Shown here piece by piece: positions 1 through 5,196 of a stretch of 5,196 nucleotides of DNA (the stretch's first letter is position 1; each line of letters begins with the position of its first letter). Made by a program: the position numbers and the translations under genes. The stretch spans positions 1-5,196 of the forward strand of contig JARGOI010000203.1 in NCBI GenBank assembly GCA_029212275.1. Direction: 5' to 3'. The notes under the pieces were generated by a model. The model did no database searches and was not told the origin of the DNA. It saw only the letters and a program-made list of their open reading frames with translations. Source of the DNA: Thalassolituus sp. (GTDB taxonomy: Bacteria; Pseudomonadota; Gammaproteobacteria; Pseudomonadales; Oceanobacteraceae).

Positions 1-57
1 AGTTGAGCAAGCGCAATTAATAAGATGCGGGAGAATATTTTCTTCGTAAAAACTCAT
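1..57 (-). CDS. Start of a probable class I SAM-dependent methyltransferase (partial, cut by window edge)
   Basis: Reading the minus strand from the ATG at 57, 19 codons stay open to the window edge and encode MSFYEENILPHLINCACST. From memory, this pattern (SFYE..ILPHLI..AC) closely resembles the N-terminus of small bacterial class I SAM-dependent methyltransferases of about 200 residues, whose glycine-rich SAM-binding loop comes some 30-40 residues later. That loop lies outside the window and was not seen. An AAAGGA Shine-Dalgarno-like stretch lies about 11 nt upstream of the ATG, slightly far but usable. The gene lies on the same strand as fadBA but beyond the fadA terminator, so it is probably transcribed separately. 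Candidate -10 hexamers (TATACT at 102-107, TATAAA at 82-87) exist in the AT-rich gap, but neither has a convincing -35. The substrate cannot be inferred. The methyltransferase call rests only on N-terminal resemblance. Confidence 0.6.
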   Translation of the reverse strand, partial: MSFYEENILPHLINCACST

Positions 58-143
58 GTTGAAATTAATCCTTTGGAATTTTTTATAAATCGAAGAGTAG
101 AAGTATAAGAATAGTATCAGTCATAGAAATTTTTTATAAAAAC

Positions 144-168
144 AAAAAAACCGGCCGAAGCCGGTTTT
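144..168 (-). terminator. Rho-independent terminator of the fadBA operon
   Basis: On the minus strand, a perfect 9-bp stem (AAAACCGGC pairing with GCCGGTTTT) encloses a TTCG tetraloop, giving an RNA UUCG loop with an unusually stable closing C-G pair. A run of seven T residues (150-144) follows, then G and five more T. The stem begins 16 nt after the fadA stop codon. This is a canonical intrinsic terminator. In the opposite direction the tract after the stem is only TTTTCTCT, and no plus-strand gene needs it, so it is best read as one-directional. Confidence 0.95.
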
Positions 169-184
169 CTCTAGCAGGTAATTA

Positions 185-3531
<3,347 letters not shown>

Positions 3532-3538
3532 CAACTGA

Positions 3539-3543
3539 TCTCC
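3539..3543 (-). promoter_or_regulatory. Shine-Dalgarno site that decides the fadB start
   Basis: GGAGA on the minus strand places GGAG 8 nt upstream of the ATG at 3531. This optimal spacing, together with the conserved MIYEGKAI N-terminus, argues against using the in-frame ATG at 3633, which would overlap the inferred transcription start and operator region. Confidence 0.8.
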
Positions 3544-3561
3544 ACATGGTGGTTGGCGGTT

Positions 3562-3602
3562 GGCCGCTGACGAGAGATTTCCTCGTGCTGTGTAACACGG
3601 CC
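3562..3602 (-). other. Possible stem-loop in the fadBA mRNA leader
   Basis: In the minus-strand leader, an outer 5-bp arm pair (GGCCG at 3602-3598 and CGGCC at 3566-3562) encloses an inner hairpin, ACGAG and CTCGT (3586-3582 and 3574-3570) with a 7-nt loop. The GC-rich structure ends about 19 nt before the Shine-Dalgarno. It is followed by a 7-bp tandem duplication, GCCAACC twice (3564-3551). It could affect translation or mRNA stability, but no T tract follows, so it is not a terminator. It matches no riboswitch class I recognise, and short pairings like these can arise by chance. Confidence 0.35.
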
Positions 3603-3634
3603 GGTTGGTAATCAATGCTCGGATAAAATTCATT

Positions 3635-3654
3635 ATTCATACGAGCGTTTGAAT
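3635..3654 (-). promoter_or_regulatory. PsrA-like operator of fadBA
   Basis: A 20-bp imperfect palindrome reads ATTCATAC-GAGC-GTTTGAAT on the plus strand. Its 8-bp arms differ from perfect symmetry at one pair. The core on the minus strand is CAAAC-N4-GTATG, one base from the (G/C)AAAC-N2-4-GTTT(G/C) motif described for PsrA, the TetR-family repressor of beta-oxidation genes in Pseudomonas. The palindrome covers most of the spacer and the -10 of the candidate fadBA promoter, where a bound repressor would block RNA polymerase. By analogy, long-chain fatty acid or acyl-CoA would relieve repression. The regulator gene is not in the window. An E. coli FadR site (a different GNTR-family motif with TGGTC/GACCA-like arms) was looked for and not seen. 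Confidence 0.65.
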
Positions 3655-3663
3655 CTGAGGCAA
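3636..3663 (-). promoter_or_regulatory. Candidate sigma-70 promoter of fadBA
   Basis: On the minus strand, TTGCCT (3663-3658) and TATGAA (3641-3636) are separated by 16 nt, each matching four of six consensus bases. Transcription would start near 3629, giving a leader of about 98 nt before the fadB ATG. The imperfect match suits a regulated promoter, and the PsrA-like palindrome lies across its spacer and -10. A better -35 hexamer, TTGACT at 3694-3689, lies upstream but has no good -10 at 16-18 nt, so it is considered less likely. Confidence 0.45.
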
Positions 3664-3702
3664 CAACCTTCCTAGAAAGTGCCTACAAAGTCAATAGAGA
3701 TA

Positions 3703-3765
3703 GGGCTGCACTCAATTATTGAAGTGCTGCACTCAATTATTGAAGGGCTGCACTCAATTATTAAA
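3703..3765. repeat. Three tandem copies of a 21-bp repeat upstream of fadB
   Basis: Exactly three head-to-tail 21-bp units occupy 3703-3723, 3724-3744 and 3745-3765. All share GCTGCACTCAATTATT. The first copy differs from the second at unit position 2 (G to T in copy 2) and from the third at position 19 (G to A in copy 3). In copies 1 and 2 the unit contains the odd-centred inverted repeat TCAAT-T-ATTGA; in copy 3 the second arm is ATTAA. The array starts 8 bp past the stop codon of the membrane-protein gene and ends 9 bp before a TTGACT hexamer. A 21-bp period is two helical turns, so equivalent bases face the same side of the DNA. It could be a cooperative operator array or a slippage-born minisatellite. 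It is not an extension of the upstream gene, whose frame meets TAG and then a second stop. Confidence 0.95.
3708..3727 (-). other. Hairpin-forming palindrome at the junction of repeat copies 1 and 2
   Basis: On the minus strand, GCACT pairs with AGTGC, and after a one-base T bulge CAA pairs with TTG around a 3-nt TAA loop, giving eight base pairs in 20 nt. The outer pairing is complete only here, because the substitution in copy 2 (GTGC instead of GGGC) creates the matching arm. It could cap the 3' end of the uup-membrane protein mRNA or serve as a protein site, but no T tract follows, so a terminator is not supported. Confidence 0.4.
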
Positions 3766-3772
3766 AGGTACT

Positions 3773-4249
3773 CTAAGCTGGCAGCAAGCTGCGTAAACAG
3801 TGTTCGTAATTTTCTGCGGTTGCTGTTTTATTTTCGGCCACCATCATGATGACACGGTTGCCGTAAACTTCGAGCATCCATAATTCGTCATTCAGCTTAT
3901 CGATAATGCCGGCGACTTGGTCAGCATCCGCTTGAGAACCGCGCTTGTTCCAAGCAAGTCCTTCAGGCAATCCGTCCATTTCCCAGCCCGCTTGGCGCAC
4001 CACACTGAAAAGCAGTTCACTTGGCTGTTTTTTTTCGCTATTAACTAATGTGTAACTGGTGCCAAATATATCATCGCGTACCCCCATGCCTTTAGCATCG
4101 GGTTTAAAGTTGAACTGACGTACCTGCAGGTTGCGCTTGATGGCGTCTAAACGTAACCCAGCCAAACGCTTATCGCGCGGGCTGGGTTTGAGCCAGTAGA
4201 TTGAGCCAAACACAATCAGTCCAACCAATATTGCGATAGGCCAAATCAT
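3773..4249 (-). CDS. Uncharacterised single-pass membrane protein coupled to uup
   Basis: I do not recognise a named family for this 158-residue protein, and no function is assigned. Residues 1-20 form one strongly hydrophobic segment (IWPIAILVGLIVFGSIYWL), a signal anchor with no obvious cleavage site. A basic stretch follows (KPSPRDKRLAGLRLDAIKRN), which by the positive-inside rule puts the remaining 135 or so residues in the cytoplasm. That soluble part is mixed alpha/beta in appearance, with hydrophobic strands near LWMLEVYGNRVIMMVAE. It has no catalytic signature I can see. From memory, similar short proteins with an N-terminal helix followed by a PSPR motif are widespread as hypothetical proteins in gammaproteobacteria. 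Its ATG overlaps the uup stop in ATGA, and GAGG lies 10 nt upstream inside uup, so translation is probably coupled. The gene ends in TAG. Confidence 0.88.
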   Translation of the reverse strand: MIWPIAILVGLIVFGSIYWLKPSPRDKRLAGLRLDAIKRNLQVRQFNFKPDAKGMGVRDDIFGTSYTLVNSEKKQPSELLFSVVRQAGWEMDGLPEGLAWNKRGSQADADQVAGIIDKLNDELWMLEVYGNRVIMMVAENKTATAENYEHCLRSLLPA

Positions 4250-5196
4250 TCGCTCATTTCCTCAAGTTCGAGCCAACGCTCCTCTAGTGATTCGAGCTGA
4301 GCTTCGAGGTCGGCTAATGTAGCCAAGGTCGCCTGCACCGTCTCGCCATCACCTTCATAAAAGGCTGGATCTTGTGTCACTTTTATCAGTTTATCGCGTT
4401 CGGATTCGATTACGCTGATGGCTTTTGGTAGTTCGTCCAACTCGCGCTGCAATTTATAAGATAATTTTTTCTTATCGGCTGCAGGTGCAGCTTTACTTGC
4501 CGCGCTGCTATTCGACGTCGAAGTATTCGCTGTGGCCTTAGAGGTCGCTTTATCAACTCCCACACCACTGACTTCTTTAGCTTTCGAATCACTTTGTTTA
4601 GCTTTACGTTCGAGCCAATCGGTGTAACCGCCCACTTGTTCATCGATAACGCCGTCACCTTCAAACACCCACAACTCGGTCACCACGTTGTCGATAAAGG
4701 CACGGTCGTGACTTACCAACAGCAAAGTGCCCTGAAATTCCATCAAACGTTCTTCCAGCAACTCCAGCGTTTCGATATCTAAGTCGTTGGTTGGCTCATC
4801 CATCACCAATAGGTTGCAGGGTTTGAGGAACAACTTAGCCAGCATTACGCGGTTACGCTCGCCACCGGATAACGCTTTTACTGGGGTGCGAGCACGCGCC
4901 GGTGGAAACAAGAAATCACCAAGATAGCCAATGACATGACGACTCTGACCGTTAACCATCACGTGGTCTTTGCCGTCGGCGACGTTATCGGCAATCGATT
5001 TATCTTCTTCGAGCACGTTGCGCGACTGATCAAAATAGGCGACTTCAAGCTTCGTGCCGATGCGGATATTGCCTTCTTGTGGCTGCAAATTACCGAGTAA
5101 AAGCTTCAATAAAGTGCTTTTACCAATACCGTTGGGGCCAACCAAACCAATGCGATCACCGCGCATGACGTTGGTGGAAAAATTCGCCACTTGTGG
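4246..5196 (-). CDS. uup: ABC-F ATPase Uup, C-terminal half (partial, 5' end beyond window)
   Basis: This frame is open to the right edge, so the gene begins outside the window; 316 C-terminal residues are present of roughly 635 in E. coli Uup. They hold the second nucleotide-binding domain: Walker A GPNGIGKST (fragment residues 20-28), Q-loop region FDQS, signature LSGGE (109-113), Walker B LLVMDE (129-134) followed by the ABC-F-typical PTNDLD, and the switch His163 in SHDRAF. A polar Ala/Ser/Thr/Lys linker (about 200-245) leads to a charged coiled-coil tail (about 249-314), the DNA-binding C-terminal domain characteristic of Uup. No membrane segments are present, as expected for ABC-F. Uup in E. 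coli is linked to suppression of precise transposon excision, branched-DNA handling and ribosome-associated roles. EttA or other ABC-F members lack this long tail arrangement, so Uup is preferred. The stop overlaps the next gene in ATGA. Confidence 0.94.
   Translation of the reverse strand, partial: PQVANFSTNVMRGDRIGLVGPNGIGKSTLLKLLLGNLQPQEGNIRIGTKLEVAYFDQSRNVLEEDKSIADNVADGKDHVMVNGQSRHVIGYLGDFLFPPARARTPVKALSGGERNRVMLAKLFLKPCNLLVMDEPTNDLDIETLELLEERLMEFQGTLLLVSHDRAFIDNVVTELWVFEGDGVIDEQVGGYTDWLERKAKQSDSKAKEVSGVGVDKATSKATANTSTSNSSAASKAAPAADKKKLSYKLQRELDELPKAISVIESERDKLIKVTQDPAFYEGDGETVQATLATLADLEAQLESLEERWLELEEMSE

Noticed and set aside
3532..3633. 34-codon N-terminal extension of fadB
   Set aside because: It has no homology to FadB proteins, overlaps the promoter and leader, and the ATG at 3531 has a far better start context.
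3689..3694. TTGACT as the fadBA -35
   Set aside because: It is a good hexamer, but no acceptable -10 lies 16-18 nt downstream; the pair beginning TTGCCT fits better with the operator.
3703..3765. CRISPR-like array or peptide-repeat coding region
   Set aside because: The copies abut without spacers, so it is not CRISPR. One minus-strand frame is open through the repeats, but no start, ribosome site or extended frame supports a protein.
3766..3772. Terminator after the membrane-protein gene
   Set aside because: The TTTT run just after the stop codon is not preceded by a stem, so read-through towards fadB cannot be excluded.

Overview
The window reads as ordinary chromosomal DNA from a mesophilic, probably marine gammaproteobacterium. 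The fatty-acid oxidation proteins are of the Pseudomonas/Oceanospirillales type: FadB has 715 residues, starts MIYEGKAI and ends with NGESYFG, rather than the longer enterobacterial form. Base composition is moderate, and no mobile element, CRISPR array, tRNA or rRNA is visible. The exact genus cannot be fixed from the sequence alone.

All five genes lie on the minus strand, so transcription runs from high to low coordinates. At the right edge is the C-terminal half of uup, an ABC-F ATPase, cut by the window end. Its stop codon overlaps by four bases (ATGA) the start of a small single-pass membrane protein of unknown function (3773-4249). A 241-bp regulatory gap follows (3532-3772). It holds three head-to-tail copies of a 21-bp repeat, a -35/-10 pair, and an imperfect palindrome of the PsrA type placed across the spacer and -10. 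It also holds a structured leader and a good Shine-Dalgarno that fixes the fadB start at 3531. Next come fadB (1384-3531) and, 23 nt later, fadA (185-1360). The operon ends in a textbook rho-independent terminator with a UUCG tetraloop (144-168). At the left edge, the first 19 codons of a further minus-strand gene (1-57) resemble the N-terminus of small class I SAM-dependent methyltransferases.

FadB and FadA together form the alpha2beta2 trifunctional beta-oxidation complex. FadB hydrates enoyl-CoA and oxidises the 3-hydroxyacyl-CoA, and FadA cleaves the 3-ketoacyl-CoA to release acetyl-CoA. All catalytic residues looked for are present in both. The best regulatory inference is repression by a PsrA-like TetR-family regulator that is relieved by long-chain acyl-CoA or fatty acid. 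From memory, the Pseudomonas aeruginosa fadBA5 locus also lies close to a uup-like gene, so the neighbourhood appears partly conserved.

No new multi-gene system is evident. The items most worth a second look are the 21-bp tandem repeat array upstream of fadB, the PsrA-like operator, and the coupled unknown membrane protein behind uup.
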